DNA of 64,000 bases from Sindora glabra (taxonomy: Eukaryota; Streptophyta; Magnoliopsida; Fabales; Fabaceae). Location of the stretch: positions 14,775,701 through 14,839,700 of the forward strand of contig CM035233.1 of NCBI GenBank assembly GCA_020226215.1. Direction: 5' to 3'. Position numbers and translations under genes: made by a program. The notes beneath the pieces are model-generated. The model worked only from the letters and a program-made list of their open reading frames with translations. It did no database searches and was not told the DNA's origin. Below are positions 37,400 through 48,959 of this stretch, piece after piece (within the stretch, counting starts at the first letter, position 1; each line of letters starts with the position of its first letter).

Positions 37400-38720
37400 C
37401 TTATATTAAGCAAAATTAAATTTATCGACATTACGTGATCATGAATCGTTATGGGACAAGCCTATAATTTATGTATGGCTATGAGGTATATCTTTACTAG
37501 AGTCATTACAATTAAAAGTGTATTCATCACTTTAGTGGGTTTACCTAAGATGGTATCAAATTTTTTTGATACAAAGGTGTAGGTAGCAGGAAGGTCGAAT
37601 AAAACTTTAATAGGAAAATTTTCAATAAAAATAGTACCTATTACAATAGCATTAGAGGCATGGATTTCCTAGTGACTAAACACATACACTTGAGCTTGAT
37701 TCCTACTTACTTCTCCTCTTTGGCATAAAATATTGGCACTCCTTAAATGTGCTATAGGGTATCTAGAATATGAAGCCAAAGGAAGATTTAGATTATTCTA
37801 TATCTCTATGGAATAACTCGCAACTTATCTTACAACATTTTTGAGGTAATCCTTTGCTTTGTGCCTTGCTATCATGCTTTAAAGCATTGTCCTTTAAAAT
37901 GATTACAAAGATTATTATGGTGGGAACGACATTATAAGCACTAAAGTTTTAAAGATTAATGTTACTATTGGTTTAGAGGAGGGTTTGATTGAGTTTTTTA
38001 TGGCCCATAATTATTTCCTCAAGAATATCCACCATGTATATCTTGAAAAAATGGTGGCCTTTTAGTGGAATCATTTAGAAATAGCTTAAAGAGGCATGCC
38101 CCTTAAAGAATGTGATTAACTTAATCCCTTAGACTAGCTTCTCTTCTTGTTCCCCCTTTAAGCTTGCCTTTCTTTTCTTTTATTAATTTTCATCTTAAGT
38201 GCCAGTGCTTAGTCTACCACTTCCTGATAAATGGCATCACGATCAACATGAATTCTTTGAAAGTAGAAATCCTTGAGGCTATGCATAAACCTCTTAATTT
38301 TATCCTCTATCATATAAACTAAATTTAAAACATATCAAGACAATTGAATAAATTAGGCATTATACTTTGCAATAGATATGTTTTCTTATTTTAGGGCTTC
38401 AAATTCCTCAACTCTACCTTAAAGAACATATGGTGGTAAAAAGTTATCTATGAATAGTTATCAGAAAGTCTCTCAAGTCAAAGGCTCCAATCATGGATTC
38501 TAATTAGTCACTATATCCATGAACCAATAATAGGCCACATTATCCAATTAGTAGCCCACAAACTTAATTAACAAAAAGGTAAGGATTTGTAGCATCTTGC
38601 CCAACCTTGCAATATACTCAAGAAATTAATATAAATCCATTATCGAATTAAGATTAGAGTATCTAACCAAGTTAAGGTAATAAAACTCATATAGGTTGCA
38701 TCCACTTTCTTGTTTTTTTT
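37400..38720 (-). pseudogene. gypsy gag and protease remnant
   Basis: Gag capsid-like sequence lies at about 38620-38170 (FIDNFLPPYV, VEEFEALK, ISIAKYNA.FIQLS, IKRFMHSLKDF). A degraded zinc-knuckle region is near 37900-37850 (HFKGQC). The aspartic protease is near 37620-37540 (GTIFIENFPIKVLFDLPATY), where the catalytic DS/TG has become DLP. All frames are interrupted. Confidence 0.75.
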
Positions 38721-39239
38721 CATGCTCTTGACTCACACTTCAATCATTGAGATTACCCAAATGTTTACTTTAGTCTTTTAATGAATTATGCCTTAATTGC
38801 TAGGTGAAGATCCCATTAACCTAATTTAAGATATGTACTAGAAAGGGTCCGTCTAAGGTGAAAATTATTGATTAATTTCTCCATTAGCCTCTTACTTATT
38901 ATTATGAACTTAAGGACCCTGAGATGATTCTTCATTTTTAAGCTATTGGCTCACATTTGACTTCATGTATTAACTATCTCCTAATTATTCATAAATTTTC
39001 TTAAAAAATTATATAATAATTCAAGCAACTAATAAGCAATTCATTGAATAATTCATATTACGTTATATTCTATATGAGCTCTACTACCTAACTTAATGGT
39101 ATAATAGGATCCCTTTAAATAGTATTAATGATATATGATCCTGAGTGGACATATACCACTAGTATAATTTTAATTAACATTTATCATGGTAGCATAAAGA
39201 TATAAGCTAAAAGTCTCATCCTACTAAATACCTAAACTA

Positions 39240-39252
39240 GGCTTTAATGCCA
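39240..39252 (-). other. Degenerate primer-binding site (initiator Met tRNA)
   Basis: On the minus strand TGGCATTAAAGCC lies 4-5 bases inside the 5' LTR. It matches the tRNA-iMet complement TGGTATCAGAGCC at 10 of 13 positions; all three differences are transitions. Confidence 0.65.
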
Positions 39253-39256
39253 CCCT

Positions 39257-41704
39257 TGTCATAACCTTAACTCGATAATGATTAGTGTGAAACTTGCCTT
39301 CTGGTTTCCACTACCCTAATTCTAGTTATCTAGCTTATTTCTAATGAATAAATATGATGCATATATAAAGGAAGATGGCAACTTAGAAAAGAAATATTCA
39401 TTGAAAATCATTAAAGGTTCTATAAAAGATAAGAAACATAGATTTGCTTCTAGTCCTCTTAGAATTAGGATAAGTTAGTTTAATTAACTCATAAAGAATT
39501 AGTTTAGATATCTTAAATACCTAATCTTATAACAAAATAAGGCAAAAAATATACTATTTACAAAATCTTGTACTACTATACTACCATTAGTAAGCTTTTA
39601 TGAAATCTAGTTTTAAGGAGGTGGAAATGGAGGTTTAGCTTGGGAATTTACAAAATGAATTATGAAGGAATTAGTTCGGGGCTTAGGGAGTGAATAATCT
39701 ATAAGAAAATTAATAATTTATAATTATTTACATATCAGACTATCCTTTTTTGATAATTTATATCACATTTAAGCACATTAGTAATTAAGAATCAACAATA
39801 TTAAGATTAAAACATAATCATTTAATTTCCTAGGTGTCACATAATGATATTCATGACTAGTTACACTTAAAGTTATATCTTACTTAAAATAATAAGTAAT
39901 AGATAAAATACATTCATTCACCTTTTGACTTTTGGGCTAACTTCATACTTTATCTGCCTTTTTCCATCCTTATTCTTCTCAGTCTAACCTTATACCCCAC
40001 CCACTTTATATCGAGAATTAGCCATTCGGTATTTAACTTACCCTTTTTTCTCATTCTTTACAATTGGCAATAACTTAAAATAATTCAAACTCATAATTAG
40101 GCATAACCATATTCATTATAATTATCAAATCACATTAAGTACATATGCATGATCACGTAACATATTCTATTTCATGATTAATGTAATAAGTTCACTATAA
40201 CACATATCATATGACACAACATTTAATTTCTCATTTTTTGATTGCTTGATTTTGAACTTATCTTATAAATGTCATAAACTACTCTATCTTTGATGTTTAG
40301 ATACCAAAAATCCCAAAAGTATAACATAAGTTGGGTATGGTATATTATATGATTATTTTAGTTTTGACCTTTGAATGATGTTTTATTAGTAATTAAAAAA
40401 TTATAAAATTATTATTTATAAAACTTATTTTTTATGAAAGTAGACTTAATTATCTTTCCATATAGTAATCATTCAATTAAAATAGTTAATATTTGAAAGT
40501 ATTATTCCTTTTAAAAAATAGAGATAAAAATTTTATTTTTTGAAATCTTGAATTTTTTTACCTTTGCACATTATTTTAATGATATCTCAAAGTATATATA
40601 AGATATTAATTTGAAATAATTTTGTTTGATAGAAAACTCTGTTACATTTTTAATGATGGGTGAATCACTTAAAACAACATAAAATAAAAAGGTTATACCT
40701 TTTTGAAATTAACATAAAATTCATGGGATGACAAATTAATTGCATAATCAATTTACCTAACCTGAACTTGTATTTACACAAGGAAAATTAATTATTGCCC
40801 ATATTTGCCTCTAAACAAGAACAATCAATTATACATTCAATTCACCTATGAAAATCATGTTTTTTTTATGAAAATTTCACTGTTTACCCACTTATAAATG
40901 CCTTTGAAACACATTTATTACATACTAAAACTTGATAGAATCATTAATACACAACTTTATCATCTTAAATCATTCCTTGTTATCATTTATTACCTTCAAA
41001 GCATTTAATCAGACATCTAAGCGAATCATAAGAATCCTAATATTTCATCATTATTATTATTATTTCTTCATAAATAAATGAATTTAAACAAGATTATCTA
41101 CCCACCCTATATTAAATAGGATGCTAAGAAGATAGTTTAGAGGTCTTTTAGCCCTCATCATATTAAAATGTATGGATTTTAGAGTTAGGCTTTAGAATTT
41201 CCAATAAGAATTAAATAACTCCAAATTTCTCCATCAAATAAGAAGAAATAGGAAGAATTCTTGACAAAAATAATATTTTAACCTTGATTGAGTGTAGAAA
41301 TCAAGAAGAACTAAGTTTCCCCTTGCTTGATTGATGAAGTGATGGAGAAAAGTACAAAGAGAAGTCAAAAAATTTGAAGATGAAAAGAAATAAGGGAAAT
41401 TGGGGGGGTTAGGTTTGAAAATATAGATTAGTGCCCTTGGAACATTTTCATAGAAATGCTTATAAACCTTTTCCATACTAACGTACTCACTTATATTAGT
41501 AAAAAATTTATGCTTTATTATTCTAATAAATTTTTCTTATTAAATTTTCATCAAATTCATATTTTAATATTCTTAATTTTATCAATTTTATTTTAACCAA
41601 TATTTCACACATAAAATTCCTAACTTAATTGTATTTACCAGTTATCTTAATTGTTCCTTATTACAAAATAATTTCTAATTTACTATGATAAAAAGGATGT
41701 GATA
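39257..41704 (-). repeat. 5' LTR of the Tekay-like element
   Basis: Length 2448 bp, TGTCATAACC to GGATGTGATA on the plus strand (TGTTACACCC-type start on the minus strand after restoring two transitions). It is slightly longer than its partner because of an extra stretch around 40780-40880. The ORF at 41234-41476 inside it is incidental. Confidence 0.9.
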
Positions 41705-41775
41705 GCAATATGGATGACTTTGACATGGGAAATGATCATGATGAAAAGGATATAAGTAGATGATCCTTCGAAAAA
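41705..41775 (+). pseudogene. CACTA TNP2 C-terminal tail, continued after the gypsy insertion
   Basis: Immediately after the target duplication the plus strand encodes an acidic stretch starting MDDFDMGNDHDE and ending at a stop soon after. Ignoring the gypsy element and one GYAAT copy, the frame of the segment ending GLPLVNHES at about 31617 reads straight into it. Acidic C-termini are usual in TNP2 proteins. Confidence 0.6.
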
Positions 41776-42129
41776 AATATATTAGCATAATTTGATGGTA
41801 CTCTTGTTCTCACTTTCAAATGCATTTGTAACTACTTACTTATTAGTTTGTATTTCCTTGAATGTTTTTATTTTGTTGTATACCATTTTAATGCAACTTT
41901 TACCTAAAAGATAAGCATGGTGAAAAGATAAGGACTAAAGATACATAGATGAAAGATATTAGGATAATTTAAAGGTGATTGTGTTCTCACCTTTAAAGTC
42001 ATGTTAAAGAACTATTAATTGTAAAATTCTGACCTAATATCTCAAAGTTGCTAGGAATCTTGCTCCTATTTTGATCTTACTATTCATTTCTAATAACCTT
42101 GTTCTCACCTTTAATGCTCATTTAATAGA
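41776..42129. other. Probable 3' part of the CACTA element
   Basis: AT-rich, no coding sequence recognised. It lies between the TNP2 tail and the Tat-element LTR. No CACTA 3' terminus (TAGTG) was found. Confidence 0.35.
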
Positions 42130-42784
42130 TGGTACTAACTATTTGTGTATTGTTTAATTGGCTAATTTTCTAAACTTCCTCCTTTTTATTTGTATTGAAA
42201 CTAGTCATCATGAACAAAAGAAAATAGAATAATAAAAATTTTAAAATAACATAATGATTATAATAAAAAATAAGTAGGTAATTAAATTGATTTAATAATT
42301 ATATTTATTATAAGGAAGCTTCCCTAAATTATGTCAAAAGAAGTCAATTTGGTCTCTCCAATTAAATTGGATGAGAACGCAATTTTAAAATGAATTTATT
42401 GTTAATTTACAACTAAGTGAATTAAAAAATGATAAAAACAAACTTAAACATATATAACACTAGCTATTGCTAATAAATTAAATTGAAAATAAACAAATAA
42501 AACTACACAAATGATGATACAAATGACAATAAAAAGAATAATAATTATAAAGACAACAATGATAATTAAAAAAGATAATGACAATTAAAAATTTAAAGTA
42601 ATTTATTTATTAATTAGATTCTTTTCTTGGAAAGCTTCCCAAAGTCATTCAAAGGAAGCTAAATTAGTCTTTCTAATTAAATTGGAAGAGAACAAAAATT
42701 TAAAATAATTTATTGTAAGTAAACAACTTGTAAATAGCAATGACAAACTAAAAAAATGAAATTATATTCTCAATAATAATAATA

Positions 42785-42814
<30 letters not shown>
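42785..42814. repeat. (ATG)10 microsatellite
   Basis: Ten uninterrupted ATG/GAT units within the 3' LTR; absent from the corresponding place in the other LTR, so it expanded after insertion. Confidence 0.9.
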
Positions 42815-42816
<2 letters not shown>

Positions 42817-44521
42817 AATATATACTAACAAAAATTTAACAATTTTATTTATTAATTATATTTGTTATAAAGTGCTTCACCAAATTACTTGAAAGAAGTT
42901 GATTTATTTTCTTCAAATAATTGAGAAAGAAAGATTTAAAATGATAAGTTATTAATATATAATAACAATAAATATATAATAATAGTAACATTAATAAAAA
43001 ATATAATGTATAACCATAATAGTCACATTAATAATGATAATAACATAATAAAAATTAATATTTTTATTTATTAATTTTTTTATTGTAAAGAGCTCCCCCC
43101 AAATTACTCAAAAGAAGCTAATTTTATTCTCTCTAATTAATTTTGAAGAGAAAGATAGTATACTAAATGATCAATAAATATAATATTAATTAATATGCAA
43201 GAATAATAATAAATTATAAAATATAATAATAACAGTAACATTGATGATAAATTAATTAAAATAATTAATAATTTTGATTATACATGCTATCAAGAACTTC
43301 TTTAAATTACTCTAAAGAAGCTATTTATATTTTTCTCAATTAAATTGGAAGAGGATGATTTAAAATGATGAATATACAAAATAGACTTGAATTAGGTAAA
43401 TGTACCCAATTGCCTAAGTACCTATTTCAATTAAGAAAATAGGATCAAAGCCTCTATAGTTTATAATATATATCAATACAAAGAAACATCTAATTTTAAC
43501 ATTTTTTCAAGTAAGGCATCTTATTCTTTCAAGAATCAAATTCAAATGTTAGTATAAGTCATAATTCATATTTAATGTAAGTAATAGAAGAAAAGAAAAA
43601 GGGAAGAAGAAAGTAATAAATAAATAAATAAAATAACAAGAGCTTATGGGCATAAAAACCAATGGGTATAGAAAGCTATTGTGTCTTCATGCATGAAAAC
43701 ATATAGATGTCCACAATTGAGAATCCATTATCTTAACAATACTTTACATGATTGGTTATCTAGCTTGAGAATTTAACATTAATATAATTAACATTAAAAA
43801 CCAATGAACTTAACACACCTATAATCCATAAATAAAGGCTTTCTCCTTTTATGGTCTTCAAACCTACAATACTTTAGTTTCTTATTTCTCTTTGTTTCCT
43901 AATCTTTAATCCTTTCTAGACACTTCTAAAAGAATTAGTCCTTGTGGAAGAAATGATGGAGCTTTGTGATTATACTCAATGATATGTATGTATGAACTTG
44001 ACGCATTTGAAGTGAAACTCAAGTACAATTTTTATTGGTAAGTGTACATCCAATTTTATTTCATACTTTTATTAGACAAGTAACTTTTTGATAAATTAGG
44101 AGTTTTAGCATCTTCTCACTTTTTTTTAAGGAGTCCTTGGTAGGAATATTAACTTTCCTTGGATTACATACAGATCCTTTTTAGGAAACCTAAAACTCTT
44201 TTTTTTTAATTTTCATTCTAATAATTCATTAATTTTTTTGACCTTTTGCAAGCAAGCTTTTTTATGCTTTGTTTTTGTATAAATTTTTTGTTAGCTTTTC
44301 CTTTTATTATTTTCCAAGAATTTATAAGAAGGTTTGCATTTGTTGGTTTCGAGCAGAACAATTATGCATATCCCCTTAAATTAATAGATGGAAATAAGTA
44401 AAAAAAAAAGAAGAAAATGAATATACAACAAAAAAAGGCAAGTGGCATAAAATACAATTGGAATATAGTTATAGTTAGAGACTCATGGATAAAAAGGAGG
44501 AAGTTAGATCATGTATGAACT

Positions 44522-45136
44522 AAGGCCCTATTTTATGTAACAAATAAGTTAACTTATAACATATTAACTTGATTAAAAAGTTATAAGCTACTCTTTAAAG
44601 GTGTTTCTCGCATTATCTTGTTGAGAAAAATAGGCTTTAATTTAATGAGTTACCTAGAGTAATTTATAACTTATAAGTAACTATTTCTTTAAATTTTTTT
44701 CAAATCTATCCTTATTTTTTATTAATTTAAAACTCATTCCCTTTATAATATAAATATTAAATTTTTTTATAAAATTTAATTAATTATATTTCAAGAAATT
44801 ATAATTTTATAATAAATAAAAAAAATTAGGTAAGTAAATAAATATATAAATTTATAAAATATGATTAATTAAATATTAAATATTATATTTTTATTTTAAA
44901 CTTTTTAATGACATAATATGATTGAATTTTTAAATAAATATAAATTATTTTAATTATATATCTATTTCTATTAATATGTCATTTTATGTGATTTTGCAAT
45001 TTCAATTATTTAATAATTAATTTTGTAAAATACTTTAACTAGTTTATTAGTTATTAACTATCAATTAGCTTATCAGCTACTATTTAACTTATCATTTATT
45101 AACTAACTTATTAATTACTTGCATGAAATGGAACCT
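44522..45136. mobile_element. hAT-like MITE inserted in the Tat LTR
   Basis: This roughly 615-bp segment interrupts sequence that is continuous in the other LTR (around 54485). Ends are AAGGCCCTATTTTATGTAAC and, reversed, TAGGTTCCATTTCATGCAAG, about 12 of 18 positions paired. The subterminal 'ttataacttataagtaact' and 'agcttatcagctact' motifs are shared with the element in intron 3 of the synthetase gene (61804-62402). The target duplication is unclear. Confidence 0.55.
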
Positions 45137-45819
45137 AAAAGAGACATTTACCAATAAGAAATAATTTAGCTTTTTTGCTTTGATTTTTATATTTATTCTC
45201 CACTGTCCCACACCTTTTTTTTTGTTTTACAAAACCCTTTTTCTTCCTTTATATGTCTCTTTTTGCAAGTTTTTCCCACCTTTCCCTTTTTTCTATGCAA
45301 GTGAGATATGCTCTATTTAAAGAAGAGGAATAGAATAGCCATCATTTACTAACTAATGGTGATAAGCCATGTAAAAGACTTATTGCATTTTTACTCTGTT
45401 AACCAGTAACAACGATAGTGTACCCTTATCATATTATCTTTTTATTAGATTGTATCATATAAAATAAATTGTTTTAATTATAGTGCATATTTCAGTTTCA
45501 ATTATTATTTAGTACACTTTATTTTTTTTTGCATTTATTTTTAGAAAAGAAAAGGAAAACAATGAAAATAAATAAATAAAGGAAGAAAAAAGAAAAAAAA
45601 ACACTCATCATAGCATAATTATGAAAGTGAAGAGCAAATAAATAAATATTTTAACAACTGTTACTAATTGATGCGCTAAAATGCAATTGGCCAATTACAA
45701 CTAAAGCATTACATATGTATTGCAACTAATGAAAATTTATTTTAAGTTTTCTCTTTTTTTTTATAAGTGCAAAGCAATATGTCATTTTATTAGACAAACA
45801 TACAATTGGTAATATATAT

Positions 45820-46532
45820 CAGTGTTTTAAAACTCAAACTGAACCAGCTAGTTTAGCTAGTCCAACTGAGAATCAGACCCTAGTCTAGTTCAAGTTTTGC
45901 CATAAATTTGAATAACTAATCTAATTGGCTTAAACTAGCCTGATCAAGTATTTGCCTGTTGAACCTGCCAAACTAGTGCAACAACATCTTTAATTAAAAA
46001 AAATTAAAGTTACATTTCATAACTCGAGTCAGAGTTTATGAAGCCAAAATACTCCTTACTACCACTTAAATTAACACCTCTTTTGTTATTATAATGACAA
46101 ACATTATATATAATGTATATAATTTTCTATTTTTCATATTTTACTTCATCAAATTTTTTTATAAATAATATATATTATATATATTTATATAATATATTAT
46201 ATATATTTATATTATATATTATATAATTAAACTATTCTTATTTAGCTAATGTTGAATTTAAAATTTTCATTAGATCGAAATGAAATATAATTTTAATATT
46301 ATAAAATAATACTAAAATTATAATAAATGTTTGTATTTAAAGTAAAATTAATGTTTATTATTTTTTATTTCATAAATATATTTGTACAAGTTAAATTTAT
46401 TTAATCTTTATATATATAATATTATAATATATACATATAAAAATATATTAATCAATTCAACCAGTTGAACTAATACGACCTTTATTTACTTACCTTGTTA
46501 GGTCAATGATTGATCCAAGTCTAAGAACACTG
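45820..46532. mobile_element. hAT-type MITE, 713 bp, with 8-bp target duplication
   Basis: Ends are CAGTGTTTTAAAACTCAAAC and, reversed, CAGTGTTCTTAGACTTGGAT. It is flanked by ATATATAT at 45812-45819 and 46533-46540, the 8-bp size of hAT transposons, although such an AT repeat is weak evidence alone. Interior has no ORF. Related copies are at 12106 and 29101. Confidence 0.65.
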
Positions 46533-46944
46533 ATATATATACAATAAAATAAAATAAAAATATAAAAATATAAGAGTTAATAGAGAAAATAAAACAAAAA
46601 CAAAAATAATAGCAATATATAAAAAAATTATAGAGGCAAAAAAGGAAATGCAATTTCTTTTAGATATATTTTCATGGCCTTTTTAATTGACAATTTAAAG
46701 CATTCAAAATCAATAAAATTTTAAAAAATAGATAAATATAATAATAAAAATATTCTTATAATATTTCTTTATAATTATTTTTATTTTTTAAAGAGAAATA
46801 AGGTGTCTACAATTGCTCTTTTTTCGTCCTTGTTAAGAAATTAACAAGTAGCACACAAACAAGTAGACCTTAATTTTTTAAATGTATGAAAAAAGGATGA
46901 ATAAGGAAAACAAAAATAAAGTGTTTTGGAGTAAACATTCATTT

Positions 46945-48385
46945 TAGTTTTCAAAGGTGAAGGGTTAAACCATATACCTAAAATATGGTTACCAAGGTTT
47001 GAGCCTTAAGTGTTAAATGGTGATAATAGATTGAACCATATGTCTAAGAAGGTTAAGGGACTGAGTCATATGCTTAAAATATGATAACTAGGGTTTAAGC
47101 TACAAGTATTACTTGGACACAATGAATTGAGTCACATGTTTAATAAGGTAAAGGGAGTAAGCAACATGCTTGGAATATGATTACTAGGGATTAAACCACT
47201 GGTATTACTTGAAATAAGAGTTTGAGCCATATGTCAAAAAAAAGTTGAGGGATTAAGCCTCACACTTGAAATATAATAGCTAAAATAGCTATAGGTTTTA
47301 TTTGAGATAAAGGTTTAAGCTATATGTCTAAAAAAGGTTAAAGGACTATGTCACATGCCTAAAATATGAATACTAAATACTAAGCCATAAGTATTATTTG
47401 AGATAAGGGTTTGAGCCACATATCTAAAAAAAGTTAAGGAACTAAGCCATATACCTGAAATGTGACTGCCAAGGATTGAGCTACATTTCTAAAAAAGGTT
47501 AAGGGATTGAGCCATATGCTTACAATAAGAATGTTAGAGACTAAGCTACACGTATTATTTAAGATAAGGATCTAAGTTGCATGTTTGAAAAAGGTTATGG
47601 GACTAAGTTGCATGCTTAAAATGTGAATACTAAAGACTAAGCTACAAGCATTATTTGAGACAAAGGTCTAAGTTATATGTCTAAAAAAGGTCAAGGGATT
47701 GAGCCACATGCTTGAAATGTAATTACTAAGGATTAAGTTATAGGTATTATTTGAGACAAGAGTATAAGCTATATGTTTGAAAAAGGTCGAAGGACTAAGC
47801 CATACACCTAAAATATGATTACTAAGGACTCAGCTATAGGTATTGATTAGAGATAAGGGATTAAGCCAAATGTTTAAGAAGGTTAAGGGATTAAGCCACA
47901 TGCTTAACATATAGTAATCAAGGTTTAAGCTATAGGTTTTAATTAGTGATAAGAGATTGAGCCATATGTATTAGAAGGTTAAAGGAGTAAGCTATATGCT
48001 TGAAATATAATTACCAAGGATTGAGTTGTAGGTATTAATTAAAGGTAAGGGTTAGGGTCACATGTTCAAAAAAGGTCAAGGGACTGAGCCATTGGTATTA
48101 ATTGGAGACAAGAAGCTAAGCTACATGTCTAAAAAGGCTGAAGGATAAGAAACTTCACTACATGTCTGAAAAAAGTTAAGGGACTAAGTTCCATTTTTGA
48201 AATGTGATTACTAAAGACTGAGCTGTAGGTATTATTTGAGCAAGGGTTTGGGTATAAGTCGTGTGTCTAAAAAAGGTTGAAGGATTCAGTTGTATGCTTG
48301 AAATGCGATTTCCAGGGACTAAGCCATAAGTATTAATTGGAGAGAAGGGACTAGGCCATATGTTTGAGAAGGTTAAGGGTTTGTG
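46945..48385. repeat. Tandem array, about 15 units of roughly 95 bp
   Basis: Repeating pattern: 'gagccatatgtctaaaaaa', then 'ggttaagggactaagccaca', 'tgcttgaaatatgattacta' and 'aggtattatttgagataagg'. The 'aaaaggttaaggg' landmark recurs near 47043, 47142, 47235, 47328, 47421, 47490, 47585, 47680, 47776, 47872, 47967, 48065, 48130, 48165, 48270 and 48367, giving about 95 bp with a few truncated units. Units have diverged but stay in register. It lies between integrase and the 3' LTR of the Tat element. Confidence 0.9.
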
Positions 48386-48959
48386 CCACATGCTTATTTA
48401 TTTTGGTTTGTTTGATTTTCACATTTAAGTATTGTTCCTATATATTTATGCAATAAGTATAATGTCATGATGCATAAATATGCGTGTTAACATCATTCAT
48501 TTACATAGATTGTGTTTTATTAGTTTTTATGTTTTTTTTTCTCTTTTTTCTATTCTCTTTTCCATTTAATATTACTTCTTTAATATTTTTTTTAAGTAAA
48601 CTCAAAACTTTGGAAGTTGCACCCTTTTTGCATCCAAAGTAATTCATTAACAATCATTTGATTCCATGTATTTAGAGCTTGTTGACCATCCTTCACTTTA
48701 ATCACAAGATATAAAGGCAAGAGATATTATCTAGAATGACTTAAATACTTTGTATTTTTTTTTAACTTTGATCTATAATTACAGAAATTGCTTGTTCCTT
48801 CTTTTTAAGAAGATAATGGTTTTTTTATGAAGGTTGATATGAATTAGTTTCTCTTTAACTTTTTTTAAGTTAAGGTTAAGTACTTAGTACTTGTGTTCTT
48901 TGGATGAAGTCAAGCCTCCCTTGGACATGTTGAGTTTCTTGCAAACAAATACAGAACCT

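Larger units (their letters stand above)
31622..41704 (-). mobile_element. Complete but inactive Ty3/gypsy chromovirus (Tekay-like)
   Basis: The element is 10,083 bp in minus orientation: 5' LTR 39257-41704, PBS 39240-39252, gag about 37830-38720, protease about 37400-37640, RT about 36060-37090, RNase H about 35277-36100, integrase about 34340-35250, chromodomain about 34020-34200, PPT 33932-33943, 3' LTR 31622-33928. Flanks GTAAT (31617-31621) and GCAAT (41705-41709) are a 5-bp target duplication with one C-to-T change. Every coding domain carries stops or frameshifts, and the two LTRs have diverged visibly, so the insertion is old. A chromodomain plus LTRs over 2 kb starting TGTTACACC fits the Tekay/Del lineage (inference). 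It sits inside the CACTA TNP2 reading frame. Confidence 0.92.
42130..45431 (-). repeat. 3' LTR of the Tat-lineage element
   Basis: About 3.3 kb, matching 52064-54774 along its length: 'ttctaaacttcctcctttttattt' pairs with 'ttataaacttcctcctttttattt' at the left end and 'gtgataagccatgt.aaagac.catt' followed by 'gtacccttatca' at the right end. It is longer than its partner mainly because of the MITE at 44522-45136. Confidence 0.85.

Noticed and set aside
41234..41476. 80-codon minus-strand ORF
   Set aside because: Falls within the Tekay-like LTR; no domain and not conserved in the other LTR.
46945..48385. Regular repeats reminiscent of a CRISPR-like array
   Set aside because: Units are head-to-tail with no unique spacers, are diverged, and sit in the 3' UTR of a plant retrotransposon.
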